NCBI GenBank assembly: GCA_947072805.1
Contig: CAMTJK010000004.1
Coordinates: 1-28,849, forward strand
DNA from: an uncultured Prevotella sp.
GTDB lineage: Bacteria; Bacteroidota; Bacteroidia; Bacteroidales; Bacteroidaceae
DNA: 28,849 bases
Direction of reading: 5' to 3'
A program made the position numbers and the translations under genes. Numbering within the stretch: position 1 is the first letter of the stretch; the number at the start of each line of letters is the position of its first letter. This document shows positions 1 through 7,707 of the stretch, piece by piece. Under the pieces are notes generated by a model. It saw nothing but the letters and a program-made list of their open reading frames with translations, was not told the origin of the DNA and made no database searches.

Positions 1-19
1 GCTCCCGACGGGTCGAAAA

Positions 20-126
20 ACGATTACGCTTTTTTGGCAACGCCGTTACGACGTATCGGCACTGCCATTACGACGTAATCGCATCGTCATTACGACGTAA
101 CGGCAGTGCGAAAAAAGCGTAATCGC
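20..126. repeat. Large imperfect palindrome (hairpin of about 105 bp)
   Basis: The outer arms CGATTACGCTTTTTT (21-35) and its reverse complement (111-125) match over 15 bp. Inside them the sequence is again self-complementary, built from three TTACGACGTA(A) units at 46-55, 68-78 and 90-100, spaced exactly 22 bp, with CACTGCC / GGCAGTG arms between them. The whole element could fold into one long hairpin. It lies immediately outside the 206-bp repeat at 121-326 and may be part of the same dispersed element. No coding potential is evident. Its function is unknown. Confidence 0.75.
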
Positions 127-326
127 AATGAGCTAACGTACGTAATCGTAAACCGATGAAATGGTATTAAATCGCAAAACGCGTAACTTACTGACTATCA
201 GCGCTCCCTATTTGAGATAAAAAACGCTCATTTTCGCGTCGTAGGTTACAAATCGAGGTTTGGATGCCTATTAACACACGTTAAAGTAAACATTTTTCAT
301 AAAAGCAAATAAATGTTATACGCATT
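121..326 (+). repeat. 206-bp dispersed repeat, left copy (inverted with respect to 28638-28843)
   Basis: Reading this strand against the reverse complement of 28638-28843 gives an ungapped alignment of 206 bp with about 15 mismatches (roughly 93% identity, counted by hand). It includes long exact blocks such as CAGCGCTCCCTATTTGAG and ATGCCTATTAACACACGTTA. It carries the short palindromes ACGTACGT and TTAAC-ACAC-GTTAA. There is no open reading frame worth calling, and no transposase lies nearby. It is most likely a dispersed intergenic repeat of this genome. Confidence 0.85.
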
Positions 327-595
327 AAATCGTACCCCCTTTCGTGGTCGGTTTGCAACTGCCATTCACGCAATATTTACCGGTAGCCGTAAAAAAATAA
401 AGGGAAAAATTCCCCATATCACACTGTCCATCAGATTTACAGATACTTATGTTTCACCAATACCATCCCGACACCACCTCGCTTACAACGTAGCGACACA
501 CGCTCCGCCGTTCTGCTACAAGCGCTGCAAGCCATTGCAAATCAGCTAAATATGGACTTTAACACAAAAATAATGTTTTTATGCTGCAAAAAAGC
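327..595. other. Intergenic stretch without a supported gene
   Basis: This lies between the left repeat and the mraZ control region. A 78-codon open frame (313-549) starts inside the repeat, has no recognisable domain and shows the composition of non-coding DNA, so I do not call it. A small GGGAA-AAA-TTCCC hairpin sits near 411-423. Nothing else is recognised. Confidence 0.5.
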
Positions 596-624
596 GTGGG
601 GAATTGTGGGGAATTGTGGGGAAA
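596..624 (+). promoter_or_regulatory. Candidate MraZ operator: three TGGGG direct repeats
   Basis: GTGGGGAATT is repeated head to tail at 596-605 and 606-615 and continues at 616-624 (GTGGGGAAA). This places TGGGG cores at 597, 607 and 617, exactly 10 bp (about one helical turn) apart. In E. coli, MraZ is known to bind TGGGN direct repeats separated by 5 nt upstream of its own operon; this array has the same core and spacing. It lies 7 bp upstream of the -7 box at 631-638, so bound MraZ would cover the -33 region and repress. The role is inferred from this match. Confidence 0.75.
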
Positions 625-630
625 TTTATG

Positions 631-638
631 TAACTTTG
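631..638 (+). promoter_or_regulatory. -7 box of the mraZ/dcw promoter
   Basis: TAACTTTG matches the Bacteroidota primary sigma -7 consensus TAnnTTTG exactly. The predicted transcript would start near 643, giving a leader of about 27 nt before the mraZ ATG at 670. No convincing -33 TTTG lies at the usual 19-21 bp spacing; that space is occupied by the TGGGG repeats. Confidence 0.65.
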
Positions 639-669
639 GAGCGGATTTTATGTGATAAGATAGGTACGC

Positions 670-1125
670 ATGCGTTTTTTAGGTAATATTGAAGCAAAAA
701 CCGACAGCAAAGGCAGGGCATTCCTTCCCGCTGCGTTCCGCAAGGCGCTGCAAAGTGCCGGCGAGGAACGTATTGTGATGCGCAAGGACGTGTTCCAGCC
801 ATGCCTCGTACTCTATCCCGGAAGCGTATGGGATGAGCAGATGGACAGTCTGCGCCAACGGCTCAACCGATGGAACAGCGCACACCAGCAGGTGTTCAGG
901 CAGTTCGTCTCGGAAGTGGAAGCCGTAAGCCTCGATGCCAACGGACGCTTCCTCATTCCAAAGAGATACCTCAACATGGCAGGTATAAAGCAGGAGATAA
1001 AGTTCATCGGTATGGGCGACACCATCGAGATATGGGCAAGCGAGAAAACCGAACAGCCGTTCATGGACGCCGAAGCCTTCGGCGCTGCCCTCGAGAACCT
1101 GATGAACGACGGACCAACAGACTGA
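670..1125 (+). CDS. mraZ: Transcriptional regulator MraZ
   Basis: MraZ is a DNA-binding protein with two SpoVT/AbrB-like swapped-hairpin domains. It oligomerises into a ring and regulates its own division and cell wall operon. The 151-residue protein has the two expected half-sites: GRAFLP at residues 15-20 and GRFLIP at 92-97, each followed by a basic helix (AAFRKAL; KRYLNMAGI). Length is normal for the family. It is the first gene of the dcw cluster, with rsmH starting 8 bp downstream. The start is chosen because MRFLGNIEAK matches the usual N-terminus and follows a good -7 box by 31 nt. Three TGGGG repeats upstream are its likely operator, giving negative autoregulation. The identity is firm; the regulation is inferred. 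Confidence 0.95.
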   Translation: MRFLGNIEAKTDSKGRAFLPAAFRKALQSAGEERIVMRKDVFQPCLVLYPGSVWDEQMDSLRQRLNRWNSAHQQVFRQFVSEVEAVSLDANGRFLIPKRYLNMAGIKQEIKFIGMGDTIEIWASEKTEQPFMDAEAFGAALENLMNDGPTD

Positions 1126-1133
1126 GAATCAAC

Positions 1134-2075
1134 ATGGTGACAACCGCAACCACATATCATGTACCGGTGCTTCTGCATGAAAGCATCGACGGACTTGCCA
1201 TTCAGGAGGGTGGCACTTACGTAGATGTGACCTTCGGCGGAGGCGGACACAGCAGCGAAATACTCGAACGACTGAAAGAAAAAGGCAGACTCTACGGCTT
1301 CGACCAGGACGCCGACGCAGAAGCACGCACAGCACTGCTGCCGCAAAGCGGAAAAAACTTCACCTTCGTAAGAAGCAACTTCAGATACCTCAAAAACTGG
1401 ATGAGATATTACGGCGTGGAACACATAGACGGACTGCTTGCCGACCTCGGCGTGTCGAGCCATCACCTCGATGACGAATCGAGGGGCTTTTCCTTCCGCT
1501 TCGACGCTCCTCTCGACATGAGAATGAACAAGAGAGGGGGCATGACGGCTGCCGACATAGTAAACGAATATGACGAGGACAGACTCGCCGACGTTATTTA
1601 CCTGTACGGAGAACTGAAAAACGCGCGCAAGATAGCTGCAACAATAGCAAGGGAACGCGGCAAGAAACGCATAGAAACAACGGCTGACCTGCTGAACGTG
1701 ACGGAACAGCTCTTCAAACGCGAACGCGAAAAAAAAGATATGGCAAAACTCTTTCAGGCTCTGCGCATAGAAGTGAACCACGAAATGGACGCCCTGCGCG
1801 AAATGCTGGAAGCCGCAACGGAACTGCTGGCACCGGGAGGAAGACTCTCGGTAATAACATACCACTCGCTCGAAGACCGGATAGTGAAGAACTTCATAAA
1901 GACGGGAAACGCGGAAGGACGCATCAAACAAGACTTCTTCGGGCGAATGGAAACGCCATACAAGGCAATAAACAACAAGGTGATAGTGCCCGATGACGAC
2001 GAGCAGCAACGCAACCCGCGAAGCAGAAGCGCAAAACTGCGAATAGCGGAAAGACTGAATGCCGACAAGGCGTAA
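1134..2075 (+). CDS. rsmH: 16S rRNA (cytosine1402-N4)-methyltransferase RsmH (MraW)
   Basis: RsmH transfers a methyl group from S-adenosylmethionine to N4 of C1402 in 16S rRNA, tuning the ribosomal P site. The 313-residue protein shows the SAM-binding motif VDVTFGGGGHS (about 30-40), ADLGVSSHHLD (103-113), SRGFSF (116-121), DMRMN (128-132), and near the C-terminus FQALRIEVNHE and ITYHSLEDRIVKNF, all family signatures. The open frame extends upstream through mraZ to 870, but the ATG at 1134 gives the normal N-terminus (HVPVLLHE) and lies 8 bp after the mraZ stop, so I take that start. It is cotranscribed with mraZ and the dcw genes. Length is typical (about 300-315 residues). Confidence 0.95.
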   Translation: MVTTATTYHVPVLLHESIDGLAIQEGGTYVDVTFGGGGHSSEILERLKEKGRLYGFDQDADAEARTALLPQSGKNFTFVRSNFRYLKNWMRYYGVEHIDGLLADLGVSSHHLDDESRGFSFRFDAPLDMRMNKRGGMTAADIVNEYDEDRLADVIYLYGELKNARKIAATIARERGKKRIETTADLLNVTEQLFKREREKKDMAKLFQALRIEVNHEMDALREMLEAATELLAPGGRLSVITYHSLEDRIVKNFIKTGNAEGRIKQDFFGRMETPYKAINNKVIVPDDDEQQRNPRSRSAKLRIAERLNADKA

Positions 2076-2126
2076 GGAAAGATACGGAAAAACTGAACTT
2101 CAAACGGATACAAGGAGGAAAGACTG

Positions 2127-2636
2127 ATGGCGACAGACGAAGATATAACAAAGATAGCTGAAACCACAGGCGAAGAAGCCGACAGCAAAGCGCAAAACAC
2201 GGACGAGGAGAAACAGAAAGCGGACGAGGAGAAAAGCAAGACGAAAGAAGAAAAGCGCCAATCCGACATGAAACTGCTGAAGAAGAGGGCTCGCGAGGAT
2301 GACCCGAAGCCTACCTCTTCGCTCACGCTCGGCAAGATAATAGGCGGCGACATACTGAGCACAGAGATGGTGCGCAGTCAGGTGTGGCTGTTCCTGCTCA
2401 TATTCTTCTTTATTATAATATATGTAGCCATCAGATACCAGTGCCAGCGCGACATCATAAAGATAGAGGAACTCGAGGCAGGCGTTCTGGACGCAAAATA
2501 CAAGGCACTGGCAACCTCGAGCGAACTGACCGAGAGATGCCGTGAAAGTCATGTGCTCGACATACTGAGAGAAAACAAAGACAGCGTGCTGCACATAGCG
2601 GACCAGCCGCCATACATTGTTACTATACCGGAATAA
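2127..2636 (+). CDS. ftsL: FtsL-like division protein (Bacteroidota type)
   Basis: A 169-residue protein with one membrane segment (about residues 88-103, WLFLLIFFFIIIYVAI), a very charged N-terminal cytoplasmic tail of about 75 residues rich in Glu, Lys and Asp (likely helical or coiled coil), and a periplasmic part of about 65 residues that looks helical (IIKIEELEAGVLDAKYKALA). It sits between rsmH and ftsI, the conserved position of ftsL, and ends 26 bp before ftsI. FtsL normally pairs with FtsB and FtsQ to activate FtsW-FtsI. Sequence similarity to proteobacterial FtsL is not visible, so the call rests on topology and position. The N-terminal tail is longer than in E. coli FtsL (121 residues in total). 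Confidence 0.75.
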   Translation: MATDEDITKIAETTGEEADSKAQNTDEEKQKADEEKSKTKEEKRQSDMKLLKKRAREDDPKPTSSLTLGKIIGGDILSTEMVRSQVWLFLLIFFFIIIYVAIRYQCQRDIIKIEELEAGVLDAKYKALATSSELTERCRESHVLDILRENKDSVLHIADQPPYIVTIPE

Positions 2637-2662
2637 GACCACCATCGGAAAGAAAGACGTAC

Positions 2663-4810
2663 ATGGGAAACTTCAAGAACGACAAGATAATGCCACGATA
2701 CTTTGCCCTGGCCGTGATACTTACACTGGTAAGCATCGCCATTGTGGCAAAGGCTGTGTACATAATGACCGTAAAAAAACAGTATTGGACCGAAGTGGCA
2801 GACCGCCTGAAAAGCGACAGCGTGGAAGTGAAACCTACACGCGGAAACATATTGAGCTGCGACGGACAGCTGATGGCAAGCAGCATACCGGAATACCGCA
2901 TATTCATGGACTTCCTCGCCGGAGGAGAGAAGAAAGACAGCATATGGCGCGAGAAGCTCGACTCCATCTGCGACGGACTGCACGCCATATTCCCCGATAA
3001 ATCTGCCGAAGAGTTCAAGACTTACCTCGAGGAGGGACGCAAGAAAGGCAGACGCAGCTACCCTATATGGCACAAAAGAATAGACTATGCCACGTTTACG
3101 GAGGTGAAAAAACTGCCCGTGTTCCGCATGTCCAAATATGCCGGCGGCTTCCACTGGGAGGAATTCAACGCACGCCGACGCCCGTTCGGCTCACTGGCAC
3201 AACGCACCGTGGGCGACCTGTTCGGAGGTAAAGATACGGCACGCTTCGGACTCGAACTGTCGTACGACTCAATACTGCGCGGAAAAATGGGACTTATACA
3301 CCGCCGCAAAACACAATACAAATATACTAACGTGCCGGTGGTACTGCCGGTAGACGGCGCCGACCTCGAAACGACAATAGACGTGAACATGCAGGACCTC
3401 GCAGAGAGGGCTCTCGTGGACGAACTGAAAGAGATAAACGGCGACGTGGGCGTGGTGATACTCATGGAGGTGGCTACCGGCGACGTGAAAGCTATAGTGA
3501 ACATGGTGAAATGTGACGACGGCAGCTACAACGAGATAATAAACAAAGCCATAAGCCACCGCTGCGAACCGGGCTCCGTATTCAAGGTGGCATCGTTCCT
3601 CGTTGCCCTAGACGACGGAGTGGTGGACACAAGCTACGTGATACACACGGGAAGCGGCGTAATGCCCATGCACGGCAGAGAGATGAAAGACCACAACTGG
3701 AGGCGCGGCGGATATCAGGACATCAACGTGGCACGGACACTCGAGGTGAGCAGCAACATCGGCGTGAGCCATGTGATAGACAAGTTCTACGGTAGCAACC
3801 CCGAAAAATACGTACAGGGACTTTACCGCGTGGGCATTCACGAAGACCTGAAACTGCCGCTCGTGGGATATCTGCCGCCAATAATAAGAATGCCCGTGAA
3901 AAACAAACGCGGACAATACGAGAACTGGAGCAAAACGGCACTGCCGTGGATGAGCATAGGCTACGAAACTCAGATAGCACCCATCAACACCGTGACTTTC
4001 TACAACGCCATCGCCAACAACGGCAAGATGATGAAACCACGATTCGTGAAGAGGGTGCTGAAAAACGGCGAGACACTGATGACCTTCGAACCGGAAGTGA
4101 TAAAGCAGCAGATTGCCAGACCGGAAGCCATAAAGACAATGCAGACCATACTCGAGCATGTAGTAAGCCAAGGACTGGGCAAACGCGCCGGCTCAAAAAT
4201 GTTCAAGGTGGCAGGAAAGACAGGAACGGCACAGGTGTCTAAAGGCAAAGCCGGATATAAAAGCGGCGTAGTAGACTACTGGTTGAGCTTCGCCGGATAC
4301 TTCCCCGCCGACAAACCACGCTACTCCTGCATAGTATGTATACAGAAATCGGGACTCCCGGCATCGGGAGGCGGCATGAGCGGAGTGGTATTCCACCACA
4401 TCGCCGAAGGGGTAATGTCGAGAAGCCTGAAACTAAGCGTCGAGAACGCACGCGACACGCTCTCGGTAATGGTGCCGGACGTGAAGAACGGAAACATAAA
4501 GGCTGCCGACTTCGTGCTCGGAAACCTGAACATCAAATCGGACTCGCAATGGGGTGAGGACATAGACTTCAGCCAACCGCTGTGGGGTACGGCGACAAGA
4601 AAAACCGACAAGGTAAGCTTCAACTCCATGCGCACCGACATGAATATTACACCCGACGTAACCGGAATGGGAGCACGCGATGCCGTGTTCCTGCTGGAAA
4701 GCCGCGGACTGAAAGTAAAAGTGCACGGCAGAGGCAAGGTAAAGGCGCAAAGCTATCCCGCAGGACGCGCCATAGCCAAAGGTGCCGTGTGTACGCTTAC
4801 AATGGAATAA
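2663..4810 (+). CDS. ftsI: Septal peptidoglycan transpeptidase FtsI (PBP3) with PASTA domain
   Basis: A class B penicillin-binding protein that cross-links septal peptidoglycan together with FtsW. The 715-residue protein has an N-terminal membrane anchor (about 13-36), the dimerisation-domain signature PTRGNILSCDGQ (58-69), and a transpeptidase domain with all three active-site motifs: SVFK (catalytic Ser305, Lys308), SSN (363-365) and KTG (519-521). A single PASTA domain closes the protein (about 662-715, starting TPDVTGM), as is common in Bacteroidota; E. coli FtsI lacks it and is shorter (588 residues). It lies 26 bp after the ftsL-like gene and 37 bp before murE. No motif is damaged, so it should be an active, beta-lactam-sensitive enzyme. 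Confidence 0.93.
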   Translation: MGNFKNDKIMPRYFALAVILTLVSIAIVAKAVYIMTVKKQYWTEVADRLKSDSVEVKPTRGNILSCDGQLMASSIPEYRIFMDFLAGGEKKDSIWREKLDSICDGLHAIFPDKSAEEFKTYLEEGRKKGRRSYPIWHKRIDYATFTEVKKLPVFRMSKYAGGFHWEEFNARRRPFGSLAQRTVGDLFGGKDTARFGLELSYDSILRGKMGLIHRRKTQYKYTNVPVVLPVDGADLETTIDVNMQDLAERALVDELKEINGDVGVVILMEVATGDVKAIVNMVKCDDGSYNEIINKAISHRCEPGSVFKVASFLVALDDGVVDTSYVIHTGSGVMPMHGREMKDHNWRRGGYQDINVARTLEVSSNIGVSHVIDKFYGSNPEKYVQGLYRVGIHEDLKLPLVGYLPPIIRMPVKNKRGQYENWSKTALPWMSIGYETQIAPINTVTFYNAIANNGKMMKPRFVKRVLKNGETLMTFEPEVIKQQIARPEAIKTMQTILEHVVSQGLGKRAGSKMFKVAGKTGTAQVSKGKAGYKSGVVDYWLSFAGYFPADKPRYSCIVCIQKSGLPASGGGMSGVVFHHIAEGVMSRSLKLSVENARDTLSVMVPDVKNGNIKAADFVLGNLNIKSDSQWGEDIDFSQPLWGTATRKTDKVSFNSMRTDMNITPDVTGMGARDAVFLLESRGLKVKVHGRGKVKAQSYPAGRAIAKGAVCTLTME

Positions 4811-4847
4811 GAAAGAACAACAGGAATAAACCTTAAAAGAAAAGAAT

Positions 4848-6299
4848 ATGAAACTGAACGAGTTGCTGAAAAACATAAAACCGCTGGACATTGCAGGCAA
4901 TGCCGAGGTTGAAATTACAGGCGTGAACATCGACTCACGACGCATACAGCAAGGACATCTCTTCGTTGCCATGAGGGGAACACAGACCGACGGACACGCC
5001 TACATAGGCAAAGCCGTAGAGCTGGGAGCCGCCGCCATACTGTGCGAAGAACTGCCCGAAACGAAAGCGGAAGGGGTAACGTATGTGGTTGTAGGCTCCA
5101 CCGAAAGCGCAGTAGGCCCCGTCGCCACTATGTTTTACGGCAACCCGTCGCACAAGCTGAAACTCGTAGGCGTGACAGGAACAAACGGAAAGACAACCAT
5201 CGCCACATTATTATATAATATGTTCCGCAAGATGGGACACAAATGCGGCCTTCTGTCCACCGTATGCAACTACATAGAGGACGAAGCAATACCGGCAAGC
5301 CACACCACACCGGATGCAATAGAACTGAACGCACTGCTGGCACGCATGGTAGAAGCCGGATGCGAATATGCTTTCATGGAATGCTCAAGCCATGCCATAG
5401 CACAGAAACGCATAGGCGGACTGAAATTCACCGGCGCACTGTTCACCAACCTCACACGCGACCACCTCGACTATCACAAGACATTCGAGAATTATCGCGA
5501 CGCAAAGAAGGCGTTCTTCGACGGACTGCCTAAAGACGCCTTCGCCATTACCAACGCCGACGACAAGAACGGCATGGTGATGGTACAGAACGCCAAAGCC
5601 AAGGTGAAGACATACTCGACCCGCACAATGGCAGACTTCAAGGCGAAGATAATAGAGTGCCACTTTGAAGGCATGTACCTCGAAATCAACGGTCAGGAAG
5701 TAGGGGTGCAGTTTATCGGAAAATTCAACGTGAGCAATCTTCTCGCCGTTTATGGCGCCGCCGTAATGCTGGGCAAGAATCCGGAAGACATTCTCGTGGT
5801 GATGAGCACACTGAAAAGCGTGAGCGGACGACTTGAACCCCTGCGCTCGCCCGACGGCTATACTGCCATTGTGGACTACGCCCACACTCCAGACGCACTG
5901 GAGAACGTGCTGAACGCCATTCACGAAGTGCTCGACGGCAGAGGAAGGGTGATAACGGTGTGCGGAGCCGGCGGCAACCGCGACAAGGGAAAACGACCGC
6001 TCATGGCACAAGAGGCTGTGAAGCAAAGCAACATAGTAATAATAACAAGCGACAACCCGCGCTTTGAAGAGCCACAAGCCATCATCGACGACATGCTGGC
6101 AGGACTAAACCCGCAGCAGATGAGAAAAGTGACAACCAACGTCGATAGACGCAGCGCACTGCAGACAGCCTGCATGATGGCAGAGAAAGGCGACGTGATA
6201 CTCGTTGCCGGCAAGGGACATGAGGACTATCAGGAGATAAAAGGCGTGAAACACCACTTCGACGACAAGGAGGAACTGAGAAAAATAATGAACATTTAG
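4848..6299 (+). CDS. murE: UDP-MurNAc-L-Ala-D-Glu:meso-diaminopimelate ligase MurE
   Basis: MurE is a cytoplasmic ATP-dependent ligase that adds the third amino acid to the peptidoglycan precursor. The 483-residue protein has the Mur ligase P-loop GVTGTNGKTT (about 108-117), a central domain with FTNLTRDHLDYH (199-210), and a C-terminal domain with VDYAHTPDALENVL. The DNPR motif at 402-405 is the known marker of meso-diaminopimelate specificity; lysine-adding MurE enzymes differ there. This predicts mDAP-type peptidoglycan. In many bacteria murF follows murE; here mraY follows directly after 78 bp, so MurF must be encoded elsewhere. The length is normal. Confidence 0.95.
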   Translation: MKLNELLKNIKPLDIAGNAEVEITGVNIDSRRIQQGHLFVAMRGTQTDGHAYIGKAVELGAAAILCEELPETKAEGVTYVVVGSTESAVGPVATMFYGNPSHKLKLVGVTGTNGKTTIATLLYNMFRKMGHKCGLLSTVCNYIEDEAIPASHTTPDAIELNALLARMVEAGCEYAFMECSSHAIAQKRIGGLKFTGALFTNLTRDHLDYHKTFENYRDAKKAFFDGLPKDAFAITNADDKNGMVMVQNAKAKVKTYSTRTMADFKAKIIECHFEGMYLEINGQEVGVQFIGKFNVSNLLAVYGAAVMLGKNPEDILVVMSTLKSVSGRLEPLRSPDGYTAIVDYAHTPDALENVLNAIHEVLDGRGRVITVCGAGGNRDKGKRPLMAQEAVKQSNIVIITSDNPRFEEPQAIIDDMLAGLNPQQMRKVTTNVDRRSALQTACMMAEKGDVILVAGKGHEDYQEIKGVKHHFDDKEELRKIMNI

Positions 6300-6377
6300 C
6301 CGCAGACACGCCCTAACTCACCGCACAGGACGGCACGAGAACAACAAACTTCAATCATCAACGCACAACCATAGAAT

Positions 6378-7649
6378 ATGTTATACTATCTTTTCCGGTT
6401 CTTAGACCAATTCGGTATTCCCGGAGCCCACATCTGGTCGTATATATCATTCCGCGCATTGCTGGCAATGATATTGTCGCTCGTAATCTCGGCATGGTTT
6501 GGCGAGAAGTTCATCAAATACCTGAAACGGAAACAAATAACCGAGACGCAACGCGACAAGAGCATCGACCCGTTCGGCGTGAACAAAGTAGGTGTTCCGT
6601 CGATGGGAGGAGCAATAATAATCGTTGCCATACTTCTACCCATAATACTGCTCGGACGTATCCGCAACATCTATCTGCTGCTGATGATAATAACTACCGT
6701 ATGGCTGGGATTCCTCGGCGGACTGGATGACTACATAAAGATATTCCGCCACGACAAGGAGGGACTGAAAGGCAAGTTCAAGATAGTGGGACAGGTGAGT
6801 CTCGGACTTATTGTCGGACTCGTGCTCTACATGAGTCCCGACGCCAAGATACGCGAGAACGTGGCCATAGAAAAGACGCAGACGCAGGAAGTGGTGGTGA
6901 AACACCGCAGCGAGGCAGTAAAATCGCTGAAGACCACCATCCCGTTCGTAAAAGGACATAACCTCGATTACTCCGACATAATGGCATTCTGCGGCAAGTA
7001 CAAGACCGCAGCGGGATGGATTCTCTTCGTGGTGATGACAATATTTGTGGTGACAGCCGTATCGAACGGCGCCAACCTGAACGACGGCATGGACGGCATG
7101 TGCGCCGGAGTATCTGCCATAATAGGCGTGGCGCTCGGCATCTTTGCCTACGTATCGAGCCACATTGAGTTTGCATCTTACCTGAACATCATGTACATTC
7201 CGGGCAGTCAGGAACTCGTGGTATTTCTCTGCGCCTTCATAGGAGCGCTTATCGGCTTCCTGTGGTATAACGCCTTCCCTGCACAAATATTCATGGGCGA
7301 CACCGGTTCACTCACCATCGGAGGCATAATAGCCGTGGCTGCCATCATTATACACAAAGAGCTGATGCTGCCTATACTCTGCGGCATATTCTTCATGGAG
7401 AGCCTGAGCGTGATGATGCAGGTATGGTACTACAAACTGGGCAAACGACGCGGAGTGAAGCAACGCATCTTCAGACGTACGCCTATACATGACACTTTCC
7501 GCACACAAGACTGCCAACTCGATCCGGACTGCAAATATCTGGTAAAGATGCCGCGTAGCGTGGTACACGAATCGAAAATAACAATACGTTTCTGGATAAT
7601 ATCAATAATTCTCGCGGCAATGACCATCATAACGCTCAAGATAAGATGA
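6378..7649 (+). CDS. mraY: Phospho-MurNAc-pentapeptide translocase MraY
   Basis: MraY transfers phospho-MurNAc-pentapeptide to undecaprenyl phosphate to make lipid I at the inner membrane. The 423-residue protein is polytopic, with hydrophobic segments of about 20 residues throughout. Catalytic motifs are present: the Asp pair in GGLDDYIK (117-118), NLNDGMDG (233-240) and FMGDTGSL with Asp308. It is longer than E. coli MraY (360 residues) because of a polar insert of about 35 residues near 160-195, which as I recall is shared by Bacteroidales. The usual PIHHHF histidine motif reads PIHDTF (369-374), which is unusual (see findings). It ends just before murD, with 4 or 58 bp between depending on the murD start. 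Confidence 0.93.
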   Translation: MLYYLFRFLDQFGIPGAHIWSYISFRALLAMILSLVISAWFGEKFIKYLKRKQITETQRDKSIDPFGVNKVGVPSMGGAIIIVAILLPIILLGRIRNIYLLLMIITTVWLGFLGGLDDYIKIFRHDKEGLKGKFKIVGQVSLGLIVGLVLYMSPDAKIRENVAIEKTQTQEVVVKHRSEAVKSLKTTIPFVKGHNLDYSDIMAFCGKYKTAAGWILFVVMTIFVVTAVSNGANLNDGMDGMCAGVSAIIGVALGIFAYVSSHIEFASYLNIMYIPGSQELVVFLCAFIGALIGFLWYNAFPAQIFMGDTGSLTIGGIIAVAAIIIHKELMLPILCGIFFMESLSVMMQVWYYKLGKRRGVKQRIFRRTPIHDTFRTQDCQLDPDCKYLVKMPRSVVHESKITIRFWIISIILAAMTIITLKIR

Positions 7650-7707
7650 CGGAATGGCACTGCCTACCGAAGAATATGCACAATACAACAGCATAAAAGA
7701 CCTGACA

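Noticed and set aside
46..100. Three regularly spaced short repeats as a CRISPR array
   Set aside because: The units are only about 11 bp, the spacing is 22 bp, the intervening sequences are themselves related and part of a palindrome, and no cas genes are present.
313..549. 78-codon open frame before mraZ
   Set aside because: It starts inside the dispersed repeat, has no recognisable domain and no promoter or start signal, and its composition looks non-coding.
813..2009. 398-codon - strand frame across mraZ and rsmH
   Set aside because: It lies antisense to two firmly identified genes and encodes a Val/Phe/Cys/His-rich sequence typical of a mirrored frame.
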